Below are positions 7,455 through 13,887 of a stretch of 13,887 nucleotides of DNA, one piece after another. The notes under the pieces are model-generated. The model was given only the letters and a program-made list of their open reading frames with translations. It was not told the origin of the DNA and did no database searches. The stretch is from NCBI GenBank assembly GCA_900555375.1, contig USLC01000010.1, positions 1-13,887 of the forward strand, in the 5' to 3' direction. Position 1 is the stretch's first letter, and the number at the start of each line of letters is the position of its first letter. Source of the DNA: an uncultured Eubacteriales bacterium (GTDB lineage Bacteria; Bacillota; Clostridia; Monoglobales; Monoglobaceae). Made by a program: the position numbers and the translations under genes.

Positions 7455-8831
7455 ATGACATATTGTCTGGCAATAGACATAGGCGCGTCAAGCGGCAGAC
7501 ACATTCTCGGTCACGTTGAAGACGGCTGTCTTGTCTTTGAAGAAATTTATCGTTTTGACAATGGGTTTGTAAAACAAAACGGTTCCCTCTGCTGGGATTT
7601 GGAAAAGCTTTTCTTTGAAGTAAAGACAGGAATCAAAAAATGCGCCGAGCTTGACAAAATTCCAAAGACAATAGCCATTGACACGTGGGGCGTAGACTAT
7701 GTTCTTCTCGACAAGGACAAAAAAGAACTTCTGCCCGCCTTCTGCTATCGCGACAGTCGAACAGACAGCGTTGTTGACAAAGCCGAGGCGATTGTTCCGC
7801 AGAACATCTTGTACGAGCGGACAGGTATCCAAAAAATGAGTTTTAACACGGTTTATCAGCTGTACTCCGATAAGCTTTCGGGCAAGCTTAACGATGCCGA
7901 GTACTTTCTGATGATACCCGATTACCTCTCATATCGCTTAACGGGCATTATTAAAAACGAATACACAAACGCCTCAACCACGGGAATGGTAAACGCAATT
8001 TCTAAAGAATGGGATAAAGTCATCATTGAAGAGCTTGGTCTGCCTAAGCATCTCTTTAAAGAACTGACACCTCCCGCAAGCGTTATCGGCGGCTTTACCG
8101 ATGAAATGCGCGATTTTGCGGGGTTTGACAGCACCGTTATATTTGCACCGAGCCACGACACTGCAAGCGCAGTTGCGGCAACTCCGCTAAATGACGGAGA
8201 TTTGTATATTTCTTCAGGCACGTGGAGCCTTATCGGAACGGAAAGCAAAACCCCCTTCATAACCGAGGAAACACAAAATGCAAACTTCACCAATGAGGGA
8301 GGAGTGGAATACCGCTTCAGATTTCTTAAAAATTACATCGGAATGTGGTTCCTTCAGAATATACGCAAGGACTTAAAACGCTCGCTTACATATGACGAAA
8401 TGATGTATAAGGCAAAAAGCTGCACCGACTATAAATACTTTGATGTTAACGATAAGCTGTTTTCCGCACCCGATAATATGATTGAGGCTATCAGAACATA
8501 CTTTGGCGAACCCGATATGGAGCTTGACCGCGTTCTTGCAAGCGTTTATCACTCGCTTGCGCGCTCGTACTCAAACGCCCTTGCAGAGATAGAGAGGCTT
8601 ACGGGCAGAACGGTTAACGATATTCATATAGTCGGCGGCGGCTCAAAGGACAGCTATTTAAACGAGCTTACCGCCGTATACACCAAAAAAAGAGTTGTCG
8701 CGGGGCCGACAGAGGCAACGGCGGCAGGAAATATGCTTTCTCAGCTTATATATTTAAAACAATGCAAAAATTTAACCGAGGCAAGAGACCTCATAAAAAA
8801 TTCATTTGATATGGAGGAAATTGAAGTATGA
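7455..8831 (+). CDS. rhaB: RhaB, L-rhamnulose kinase
   Basis: FGGY-family kinase, 458 aa, that phosphorylates L-rhamnulose to L-rhamnulose 1-phosphate with ATP, the second step of rhamnose breakdown. The N-terminal ATPase-fold phosphate loop is AIDIGASSGRHILG (6-19), where the ASSGR form is characteristic of rhamnulokinases. IDTWGVDYVLLD follows (75-86). Catalytic Asp235 lies in APSHDTASAVAATP, the phosphate motif SSGTWSLIG is at 253-261, and the C-terminal adenosine motif HIVGGGSKDSYLNEL starts at 391. ATG 7455 follows AGGAAGTGA at 7441. The stop overlaps the rhaA start in an ATGA junction. Length and motifs are complete, so it should be active. Confidence 0.95.
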   Translation: MTYCLAIDIGASSGRHILGHVEDGCLVFEEIYRFDNGFVKQNGSLCWDLEKLFFEVKTGIKKCAELDKIPKTIAIDTWGVDYVLLDKDKKELLPAFCYRDSRTDSVVDKAEAIVPQNILYERTGIQKMSFNTVYQLYSDKLSGKLNDAEYFLMIPDYLSYRLTGIIKNEYTNASTTGMVNAISKEWDKVIIEELGLPKHLFKELTPPASVIGGFTDEMRDFAGFDSTVIFAPSHDTASAVAATPLNDGDLYISSGTWSLIGTESKTPFITEETQNANFTNEGGVEYRFRFLKNYIGMWFLQNIRKDLKRSLTYDEMMYKAKSCTDYKYFDVNDKLFSAPDNMIEAIRTYFGEPDMELDRVLASVYHSLARSYSNALAEIERLTGRTVNDIHIVGGGSKDSYLNELTAVYTKKRVVAGPTEATAAGNMLSQLIYLKQCKNLTEARDLIKNSFDMEEIEV

Positions 8832-10057
8832 GTTACCAAAGCGCAAAGGAAAAATACGCAAAAATCGGTGTTGACACCGAAAAGGCTTTGAACACCCTGA
8901 AGGATATTTCGGTATCGATTCACTGCTGGCAGGGCGACGATGTGGGCGGCTTTGACAGCGCCGATGCATTATCCGGCGGAATTCAGGCAACGGGCAATTA
9001 TCCCGGAAAGGCAACAACGCCCGAAGAGCTTATGGCGGATATCGACAAGGCATTCAGTCTTATCCCCGGCAAAAAGAAGCTTAACCTTCACGCGTGCTAT
9101 GCCATCTTTGACGGAGAACACGCCGACAGGGACAAAATTCAGCCAAAGCATTTTGAAAAATGGGTGATGTTTACAAAAGAGAGAAATATGGGTCTTGATT
9201 TTAACCCCACATTTTTCTCGCATCCGATGGTAAAAGATAATCTTACGTTATCGTCGCCCGATGAAACCGTCAGAAAGTTTTGGGTCGAGCACGGAAAGCG
9301 CTGCATCGAAATTTCAGAATACTTTGCAAACGAAACGGGCGTTCCCTGTGTTATGAACATCTGGATTCCCGACGGATATAAAGACATACCGTCAGACAGG
9401 CTGGGTCCCCGTGCAAGATTCAAAAAATCACTTGACGAGATACTTTCCGTTCCGTATGACAAGACTAAGGTCTTTCCCTGTCTTGAATCAAAAGTCTTCG
9501 GCATAGGTCTTGAGTCATACACTGTCGGTTCTTCAGAATTCTGTCTCACCTATGCGGCAAAGAAGGGTATTACTCCGCTTATGGACAACGGACACTATCA
9601 CCCGACGGAAGTAGTGTCCGACAAGATTTCATCCGTGTTGCTCTTTAACGACACTTTGGCTTTGCATATAACCCGACCCGTCCGCTGGGACAGCGACCAC
9701 GTTGTTCTTTTTGACGACGAAACCCGTGAGATAGCAAAGGAAATCATCCGCGCGGACGCCCTCGATAAAGTCTTTATCGCAACCGACTATTTTGACGCGT
9801 CAATCAACCGTATCTCGGCGTGGATTACCGGCGGCAGAAGCGTTCAAAAGGCATTGCTTTATGCTCTGCTTGAGCCGTCATCGCTTAAAGAGTTACAAGA
9901 CAGCTCAGACTTTACATCGCTTATGGTTCGCAGCGAAGAGCTTAAGACTATGCCTTTCGGCGATGTATGGGAGGAGTATTTAACACGCGAAGGCGTAAGC
10001 ATTGACTATCTTGGCGAAGTAAAAACATACGAAAAAAATGTATTGGAGGAAAGATAA
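8828..10057 (+). CDS. rhaA: RhaA, L-rhamnose isomerase
   Basis: 409-aa TIM-barrel isomerase converting L-rhamnose to L-rhamnulose, the first catabolic step. With an offset of 14 from E. coli RhaA numbering, the metal ligands fall at Glu220 (CLESKVFGIG), Asp253 (LMDNGHYHP), His280 (ALHITRP) and Asp320 (ATDYFDASINR). The catalytic set falls at His256 and Asp288/Asp290 (RWDSDHVV). These mappings use remembered family numbering. The N-terminus ISVSIHCWQGDDVGGFD is also typical. ATG 8828 overlaps the rhaB stop by 4 nt and has GGAGGAA at 8813-8819, 8 nt upstream, inside rhaB. rhaD begins 2 nt after its stop. Gene order rhaB-rhaA-rhaD is the same as in enteric rhaBAD. Confidence 0.96.
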   Translation: MSYQSAKEKYAKIGVDTEKALNTLKDISVSIHCWQGDDVGGFDSADALSGGIQATGNYPGKATTPEELMADIDKAFSLIPGKKKLNLHACYAIFDGEHADRDKIQPKHFEKWVMFTKERNMGLDFNPTFFSHPMVKDNLTLSSPDETVRKFWVEHGKRCIEISEYFANETGVPCVMNIWIPDGYKDIPSDRLGPRARFKKSLDEILSVPYDKTKVFPCLESKVFGIGLESYTVGSSEFCLTYAAKKGITPLMDNGHYHPTEVVSDKISSVLLFNDTLALHITRPVRWDSDHVVLFDDETREIAKEIIRADALDKVFIATDYFDASINRISAWITGGRSVQKALLYALLEPSSLKELQDSSDFTSLMVRSEELKTMPFGDVWEEYLTREGVSIDYLGEVKTYEKNVLEER

Positions 10058-10059
10058 TT

Positions 10060-10875
10060 ATGAAAGACATATTTGAAGCTCCGTTTTTAAAAAAGATGTG
10101 CAGCACCACATCCAATATGTATCGTCTCGGCTGGGACGAGCGCAACGGCGGAAACATCAGCCTTATGCTTGACGAGGCAGAAGTTTCCGAATATCTTGAT
10201 ACAACAAAAATTATACGTACAATTCCGACAGGCTTTAGGGCAGACAGCCTGATCGGCAAATACTTTCTTGTTACGGGTACGGGCAAATACTTTAAAAATG
10301 TTGAGGCCGACCCCGAAAACAACCTCGGAATAATCCGTATTGCAAACGACGGCACCACTGCCGAGCTTCTTTGGGGATACTCTGACGGCGGAAAGTTCAC
10401 AAGCGAGCTTCCGTCGCATCTGATGAGCCATATGGCAAGGCTTTCGGTTGACCCCGAAAACAGAGTGGTTATGCATTCGCACCCCACAAACACGCTTGCT
10501 ATGAACTATGTTCACGAGCTTGATGAAAAGAAGTTTACCCACACTCTTTGGGAGATGTGTACCGAATGTATCGTTGTATTTCCCGACGGAATCGGCGTTC
10601 TTCCCTGGATGCTTTGCGGAACTAATGAAATAGGCGAGGCAACCGCCGAAAAGATGAAAGAATTCCGTCTTGTTGTATGGGGAATGCACGGAATTTACGG
10701 CGCGGGCAAAGACCTTGACGAGACCTTCGGACTTATTGAAACGGTCGAAAAAGCCGCTCAGATTTATATGCTTACGGCTCATCTGCCGCGCAAAAATACC
10801 ATTAAGGATTCCGAAATGCAAGAACTTGCCGAATACTTCGGCGTAAACTACCGCAATGACTTTCTTAATCTGTAA
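10060..10875 (+). CDS. rhaD: RhaD, L-rhamnulose-1-phosphate aldolase
   Basis: Class II zinc aldolase, 271 aa, splitting L-rhamnulose 1-phosphate into dihydroxyacetone phosphate and L-lactaldehyde. Zinc ligands are His139 and His141 in VVMHSHPTN and His210 in WGMHGIYGAG. The proposed acid/base glutamate is Glu116 in TSELPSHLMSH. GNISLML near 32-38 helps form the phosphate pocket. The gene starts 2 nt after rhaA, with GGAGGAAAG at 10045-10053 lying in the rhaA 3' end. It is last in the operon and followed within 20 nt by a terminator. A long open frame on the opposite strand (10087-10821) is a shadow and was not called. No rhamnose mutarotase, lactaldehyde reductase or rhamnose transporter gene is in the window. 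Confidence 0.95.
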   Translation: MKDIFEAPFLKKMCSTTSNMYRLGWDERNGGNISLMLDEAEVSEYLDTTKIIRTIPTGFRADSLIGKYFLVTGTGKYFKNVEADPENNLGIIRIANDGTTAELLWGYSDGGKFTSELPSHLMSHMARLSVDPENRVVMHSHPTNTLAMNYVHELDEKKFTHTLWEMCTECIVVFPDGIGVLPWMLCGTNEIGEATAEKMKEFRLVVWGMHGIYGAGKDLDETFGLIETVEKAAQIYMLTAHLPRKNTIKDSEMQELAEYFGVNYRNDFLNL

Positions 10876-10891
10876 TCATTTTAGTGCAGAA

Positions 10892-10927
10892 GGGCGCCGC
10901 TTAATATGCAGCGCTCTTTTTCTTTTT
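10892..10927 (+). terminator. Intrinsic terminator of the rhaBAD operon
   Basis: GGGCGCCGC (10892-10900) pairs with GCAGCGCTC (10908-10916) with one G-U pair and one mismatch, loop TTAATAT, followed by TTTTTCTTTTT. It works only in the plus direction, since the opposite side has no T-run. The stop codon of the convergent phosphatase gene (10901-10903) sits in the loop. Confidence 0.85.
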
Positions 10928-11455
10928 ACCTATAAGCTTTGTCAGCGAGTATCCGATTACTCCGCAGACCGTGCCTATAATCATTCCGCAAAGCACATCT
11001 GTCGGATAGTGCACATAAAGATAAAGCCTTGAAAATGCAATTATAAACGCAAGCGCAAGCATTGACACTCCTATCCTTTTATGCTTGCCCATTAACACCG
11101 CTATACTTGCCGCAAACGCAGCCGAAGTATGCCCTGACGGAAACGAATAGTCGGACGGAGCCTTGATGATAAGCTGCACAGCCGTATTTATATCAAACGG
11201 ACGTATGCGCGCAGCAAGCGGCTTTATAATTATATTGCATAAAAGCAGCGAAAGCAGCAATGCGGCAAGCACCGATATTCCCGCTCTGCGATACCGCTTA
11301 AAAAATAACAGTATAATTCCTATAACTATCCATATAATTCCCGCAGAGCCAAGCCGTGTAACAATCGGCATAAGCTTATCCAAAAACGGATTATGCATAT
11401 ACTCCGCTATAAAATCAAGTATTTTCAAATCAAAATTTGTAACGGTTTCTATCAT
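10901..11455 (-). CDS. PAP2-family membrane phosphatase
   Basis: 184-aa integral membrane phosphatase with all three motifs of the PAP2/acid phosphatase superfamily: Lys78...Arg85-Pro86 (KPLAARIRP), P106SGH109, and S142R143...H149...D153 (SRLYLYVHYPTD). Hydrophobic segments lie near 39-52, 58-77, 112-122, 128-142 and 155-172, with the active site on the outer face in known members. Likely substrates are undecaprenyl pyrophosphate (BcrC-like, carrier recycling for cell-wall synthesis) or another lipid phosphate; sequence alone does not decide. ATG 11455 has GGAG 7 nt upstream (11466-11463). The gene follows ddh after a terminator hairpin and is convergent with rhaD. The C-terminus GKKKKSAAY is strongly basic. 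Confidence 0.88.
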   Translation of the reverse strand: MIETVTNFDLKILDFIAEYMHNPFLDKLMPIVTRLGSAGIIWIVIGIILLFFKRYRRAGISVLAALLLSLLLCNIIIKPLAARIRPFDINTAVQLIIKAPSDYSFPSGHTSAAFAASIAVLMGKHKRIGVSMLALAFIIAFSRLYLYVHYPTDVLCGMIIGTVCGVIGYSLTKLIGKKKKSAAY

Positions 11456-11470
11456 AAAATCACTCCAACT

Positions 11471-11504
11471 AAAAATGCGGCGAGATTATTTACACCTCGC
11501 CGCA
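11471..11504 (-). terminator. Intrinsic terminator after ddh
   Basis: Perfect 9-bp stem TGCGGCGAG/CTCGCCGCA (11504-11496 with 11484-11476 on the minus strand), 11-nt loop, then TTTTT (11475-11471). It lies between the ddh stop and the ribosome binding site of the phosphatase gene. Confidence 0.85.
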
Positions 11505-11522
11505 CCGATTATAAGCTCTGTC

Positions 11523-12506
11523 TTACAGAACGTGCGCTCTAAGCTCATCGCCGGAAAGCGGTGAAAGATATGCCGGGGCAACATCAAATACCGTTTTACA
11601 GCCGCTTACACCTTCATTATTCATTCTGTACGCCGCACGCGCATAAGCAACCAATACAGAAGACGTAAATTCGGGGTTTGAATCCAGTTTTAAGCTGTAC
11701 TCGATTATATGCGTTTTTTCTTTATTTAATCCCGTACTGCCGCATCTGATAACAAATCCGCCGTGAGGAATACCGCTGTGGTCACGTTCCATCTCCTCTG
11801 CCGAAATAAAGTGAACCGTTGTATCATAATCAGCAAAATAATTCGGCATAGTTTTAATCTCGTTTTCGATTCTTTCCTTATCCGCACCGTCTTCCGCAAC
11901 AACAAAGCATTCCCTCGTATGCTTTTCTCTCGTTGTAAGTTCAGGATTTTTACCGCTTCTTACCGCTTCCAATGCTGCGTCCACGGGAATCGTATACTGG
12001 CGCGCATCAAGAACGCCTTCTATTCTGCGGATAGCGTCCGAATGTCCCTGGCTTACGCCCTTGCCCCAAAATGTGTAATCCTTGCCGTCGGGCAGAATTG
12101 CCTGCGCGTAAAGTCTGTTGAGCGAGAAAAGACCCGGATCCCAGCCGACCGAAATCATAGCAACCTTGCCCGCAGCTTTAGCCGCCGCGTCAACATTTGC
12201 AAAATGCTTCGGAATATTAGCGTGGGTATCAAAGCTGTCGATTACATTAAAGCTTTTTGCAAGCTCGGGTGTCTGAACGGGCAAATCCGTTGCGCTTCCG
12301 CCGCAAAGAATAACAACATCGATATTATCCTTATGGCTTTCTATATCGCTTAAGCTGAAAACCTTTGTGGTTTCTTTCAATGTTTTAACTTCATCGGGAT
12401 TACGTCTTGTAAACACTCCGTAAAGCTCTGTATCGGGGTTCTGTGATATCGCACATTCTACACCTCTGCCAAGATTGCCGTAGCCGGCTATTGCAATTTT
12501 AATCAT
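11523..12506 (-). CDS. ddh: meso-Diaminopimelate dehydrogenase
   Basis: NADPH-dependent enzyme of 327 aa that makes meso-diaminopimelate in one step from tetrahydrodipicolinate and ammonia (reversible), bypassing the succinyl, acetyl or aminotransferase branches. The N-terminal Rossmann loop is IAGYGNLGRGVE (6-17), the Ddh form of GxGxxG. Typical later segments are VIDSFDTH (near 88-95), SVGWDPGLFSLNRL (near 118-131), FWGKGVSQGHSDAIRRI (near 145-161) and a C-terminal VAPAYLSPLSGDEL. Length is close to the roughly 320 aa of characterised members. ATG 12506 has GGAG 9 nt upstream within AAAGGAG. It lies directly downstream of lysC, so both serve DAP and lysine synthesis. No promoter is visible in the 63-nt gap after lysC. 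Confidence 0.95.
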   Translation of the reverse strand: MIKIAIAGYGNLGRGVECAISQNPDTELYGVFTRRNPDEVKTLKETTKVFSLSDIESHKDNIDVVILCGGSATDLPVQTPELAKSFNVIDSFDTHANIPKHFANVDAAAKAAGKVAMISVGWDPGLFSLNRLYAQAILPDGKDYTFWGKGVSQGHSDAIRRIEGVLDARQYTIPVDAALEAVRSGKNPELTTREKHTRECFVVAEDGADKERIENEIKTMPNYFADYDTTVHFISAEEMERDHSGIPHGGFVIRCGSTGLNKEKTHIIEYSLKLDSNPEFTSSVLVAYARAAYRMNNEGVSGCKTVFDVAPAYLSPLSGDELRAHVL

Positions 12507-12533
12507 AATAGTGCACTCCTTTTCATATGCTTT

Positions 12534-12566
12534 TATATAAAATGCGAGCCTGAAAGACCCGCATTT
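12534..12566 (-). terminator. Terminator-like hairpin between lysC and ddh
   Basis: AAATGCG (12566-12560 on the minus strand) pairs perfectly with CGCATTT (12546-12540) around a 13-nt loop, starting 3 nt after the lysC stop. The tail TTTATATAAAA is only moderately T-rich, so partial termination is plausible. Confidence 0.55.
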
Positions 12567-12569
12567 ATT

Positions 12570-13040
12570 TTATATATTAAATTTATCGTGGATAACCTGT
12601 ACCGCACGCTCTGCATTTGCGACCTTTATAAGAACCGAAACCTTGATTTCCGAAGTGGCAATCATATGAATATTGATATCGGCTGCAAAAAGGGCTTCAA
12701 ACATCTTAGCGGCAACGCCGGGATTGGTAACCATTCCCGCTCCTACAATCGAAACCTTGCTTAAATCATCGCGGCAATTTACGTCCTCAAAGTTAAGCAC
12801 ACCCTTAAGGTCATTGATAACCGAAAGAGTTTTTTCCATATGGTTTTTGGTAACGGTAAATGCAATATCCTTCTTTCCGTTTCTGCCGACCGACTGAAGA
12901 ATCATATCAACATTTATATCTTCCTTTGCCAAAGCCGAGAATATTCTGAAAGCGATTCCCGGGATGTTATCAACGCCGATAACGGCGATCCTTGCAACAT
13001 CATTGTCTCTGGTAACACCTCTGATTAACATTTTTTCCAC
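12570..13040 (-). CDS. Predicted LysC beta subunit from an internal start
   Basis: Inside lysC, in the same frame, GTG 13040 is preceded by a perfect AAGGAGG (13055-13049) at 8-nt spacing. Starting there gives a 156-aa protein with both ACT domains and no kinase domain. Characterised LysC enzymes of Bacillus subtilis and Corynebacterium glutamicum make just such a beta subunit from an internal start and assemble as alpha2-beta2 enzymes. The product is inferred by analogy. The ribosome binding site is seen directly and is stronger than that of lysC itself. Confidence 0.65.
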   Translation of the reverse strand: MEKMLIRGVTRDNDVARIAVIGVDNIPGIAFRIFSALAKEDINVDMILQSVGRNGKKDIAFTVTKNHMEKTLSVINDLKGVLNFEDVNCRDDLSKVSIVGAGMVTNPGVAAKMFEALFAADINIHMIATSEIKVSVLIKVANAERAVQVIHDKFNI

Positions 13041-13772
13041 GTTAGTAGCCTCCTTAACAACAGTTCCTTCAACCTTTTCAAGGCTTGACTTAACCTCAAG
13101 CTTAACATTGTATTTCTTTGCCATCTCCACCGAACGGTTATGAAGCACGTTTGCACCGAGGCTTGCCAGTTCAAGCATCTCGTCATAGGTAATCTCTTCA
13201 AGCTTCTTTGCGTTCGGAACAATTCTCGGGTCAGCGGTATACACGCCGTCAACGTCCGTATAAATCTCACATTTATCAGCATTTAAAGCCGCCGCAAGCG
13301 CAACAGCCGATGTATCGCTTCCGCCTCTGCCGAGAGTGGTAATATCGTCATATTTGTTTATCCCCTGAAATCCCGCAACAACAACGATATTGCCGCGGTC
13401 AAGCTCTGACTGAACCCTTTCGGTATCGATTCTGCCGATTCTGGCGTTGCTGTATACGGCGTTTGTGTTAAACCCTGCCTGCCAGCCCGTAAGCGAAATA
13501 ACGGGGTGATTCATCTTCTCGATAGCCATTGCCAAAAGAGCAATCGAAATCTGTTCTCCGCTTGACAGAAGCATATCCATCTCGCGCTTTGACGCGCCGG
13601 GATTTATTTCCGCCGCCTTTTCAATCAAATCGTCCGTTGTATCACCCTGAGCCGAGACAACAACCACAACGCCGTTGCCTGCTCTCGCCGTTTCAACCAC
13701 ACGGCTTGCAACATTGTTTACTCTTTCGGCGTTCGCAACCGAGCTTCCGCCGAATTTTTGAACTATAAGCAT
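12570..13772 (-). CDS. lysC: Aspartokinase (LysC type, two ACT domains)
   Basis: Phosphorylates L-aspartate to 4-phosphoaspartate, the entry step to lysine, DAP, threonine and methionine. 400 aa, the size of Bacillus LysC. The kinase part has VQKFGGSSVAN (4-14), VVVVSAQG (36-43), the TTLGRGGSDTSAVALA loop (145-160) and YTDVDGVYTADPRIV (171-185). Two ACT domains follow (about 262-332 and 338-400), including DNIPGIAFRIFSAL and TNPGVAAKMFEALF, and would bind lysine and/or threonine. ATG 13772 was chosen over a TTG four codons upstream: GGGTGAT lies just before it and the family starts MLIVQKFGGSS. A terminator hairpin ends only ~10 nt upstream, and no lysine riboswitch is present in the short leader. 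A second in-frame start within the gene is listed separately. Confidence 0.95.
   Translation of the reverse strand: MLIVQKFGGSSVANAERVNNVASRVVETARAGNGVVVVVSAQGDTTDDLIEKAAEINPGASKREMDMLLSSGEQISIALLAMAIEKMNHPVISLTGWQAGFNTNAVYSNARIGRIDTERVQSELDRGNIVVVAGFQGINKYDDITTLGRGGSDTSAVALAAALNADKCEIYTDVDGVYTADPRIVPNAKKLEEITYDEMLELASLGANVLHNRSVEMAKKYNVKLEVKSSLEKVEGTVVKEATNVEKMLIRGVTRDNDVARIAVIGVDNIPGIAFRIFSALAKEDINVDMILQSVGRNGKKDIAFTVTKNHMEKTLSVINDLKGVLNFEDVNCRDDLSKVSIVGAGMVTNPGVAAKMFEALFAADINIHMIATSEIKVSVLIKVANAERAVQVIHDKFNI
13041..13055 (-). promoter_or_regulatory. Internal ribosome binding site in lysC
   Basis: AAGGAGG at 13055-13049, fully complementary to the 16S anti-Shine-Dalgarno core, then 8 nt (CTACTAAC) to an in-frame GTG. 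The next in-frame ATG (13031) is 17 nt away, too far, so GTG is the likely start. Confidence 0.7.
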
Positions 13773-13782
13773 TTTATCACCC

Positions 13783-13815
13783 AAATAAAAAAGAAGTAGG
13801 GTCCCCCCCTACTTC
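13783..13815 (-). terminator. Strong intrinsic terminator or attenuator just upstream of lysC
   Basis: Minus strand: GAAGTAGGG (13815-13807), loop GGGGA, CCCTACTTC (13801-13793), then TTTTTTATTT (13792-13783). A perfect 9-bp stem with a clear T-tract. It ends the upstream gene, but only about 10 nt remain before lysC, all occupied by its ribosome binding site. Confidence 0.88.
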
Positions 13816-13833
13816 AGTTTATTCAGGCACGCC

Positions 13834-13887
13834 TCAGCCTGCCATAAGCTCAATGTTCACAACGCCCGGCACGGTGCTCAGCCGCGC
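13834..13887 (-). CDS. C-terminal end of an upstream gene, possibly an ACT-domain protein
   Basis: The minus-strand frame from the window edge reads 17 codons (ARLSTVPGVVNIELMAG) to TGA at 13836-13834. The pattern 'L..V.GVV.IEL..G' resembles the end of an ACT domain, as in small PheB-like regulatory proteins or homoserine dehydrogenase, which often neighbour aspartokinase in Clostridia. It is followed at once by a terminator, consistent with a true gene end. With so few residues, identity is a guess; the existence of the coding end is more secure than its family. Confidence 0.5.
   Translation of the reverse strand, partial: ARLSTVPGVVNIELMAG

Noticed and set aside
10087..10821. 244-codon open frame on the minus strand opposite rhaD
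   Set aside because: It lies wholly within rhaD, which has full family motifs. The frame has no ribosome binding site that stands out and its protein resembles nothing known.
11508..11513. TATAAT on the minus strand before the PAP2 gene as a -10 box
   Set aside because: No -35-like hexamer at 15-18 nt and no extended -10. Its transcript would start inside the ddh terminator stem.
11763..12353. 196-codon open frame on the plus strand opposite ddh
   Set aside because: Shadow of ddh; cysteine- and arginine-rich composition typical of antisense frames.
13773..13833. Lysine riboswitch or T-box in front of lysC
   Set aside because: Only about 60 nt separate the upstream stop from lysC, far too short for either, and no T-box core motif is visible.

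Overview
The window looks like a chromosomal segment of an anaerobic Clostridia-type Firmicute, probably a gut relative of the Oscillospiraceae/Ruminococcaceae. This is inferred from AAGGAG-type ribosome binding sites, sigma-A style promoters (TTGACA/TATAAT), a Rrf2 gene followed by sufCBDSU, a meso-diaminopimelate dehydrogenase, and the style of a secreted-protein signal peptide ending in AFA-DG. I assign no species.

Layout. (1) 1-621, minus strand: start of a secreted, probably beta-helical surface protein whose frame is broken once near 350-360; the rest runs off the left edge. It has a strong promoter at 672-700. (2) 836-6082, minus strand: a six-gene iron-sulfur assembly operon, iscR/rrf2-sufC-sufB-sufD-sufS-sufU. 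It reads from one promoter (6123-6150) whose -35 box sits inside a perfect 10-bp inverted repeat, presumably the regulator's own operator. A hairpin at 826-852 probably ends it. (3) 6270-7235, minus strand: an AraC-type regulator with a GTG start, divergent from (4) 7455-10875, plus strand: rhaB-rhaA-rhaD, the three enzymes taking L-rhamnose to dihydroxyacetone phosphate and L-lactaldehyde, ended by an intrinsic terminator at 10892-10927. (5) 10901-11455, minus strand: a PAP2 membrane phosphatase, convergent with rhaD. (6) 11523-13772, minus strand: ddh (meso-DAP dehydrogenase) and lysC (aspartokinase), the two allosteric/shortcut enzymes of DAP and lysine synthesis. (7) 13834-13887, minus strand: the last 17 codons of an upstream gene, possibly an ACT-domain protein.

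How they work together. The Suf block makes Fe-S clusters: SufS draws sulfur from cysteine, SufU accepts it, SufBCD is the scaffold, and the cysteine-bearing Rrf2 protein probably senses cluster supply. The AraC protein probably senses rhamnose or a derivative and drives rhaBAD. LysC makes aspartyl phosphate and Ddh gives a one-step route to meso-DAP for cell wall and lysine.

Most of the window is well-known core or sugar metabolism, and I see no wholly new system. The best details are regulatory: an internal ribosome binding site and GTG start inside lysC that would make a separate ACT-domain subunit; a strong terminator hairpin directly in front of lysC with no room for a promoter after it; the operator built around the suf -35 box; a pair of half-sites shared by the araC and rhaB promoters; and the frameshift in the secreted protein. 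No tRNA, rRNA, CRISPR array, insertion sequence or prophage gene was seen.
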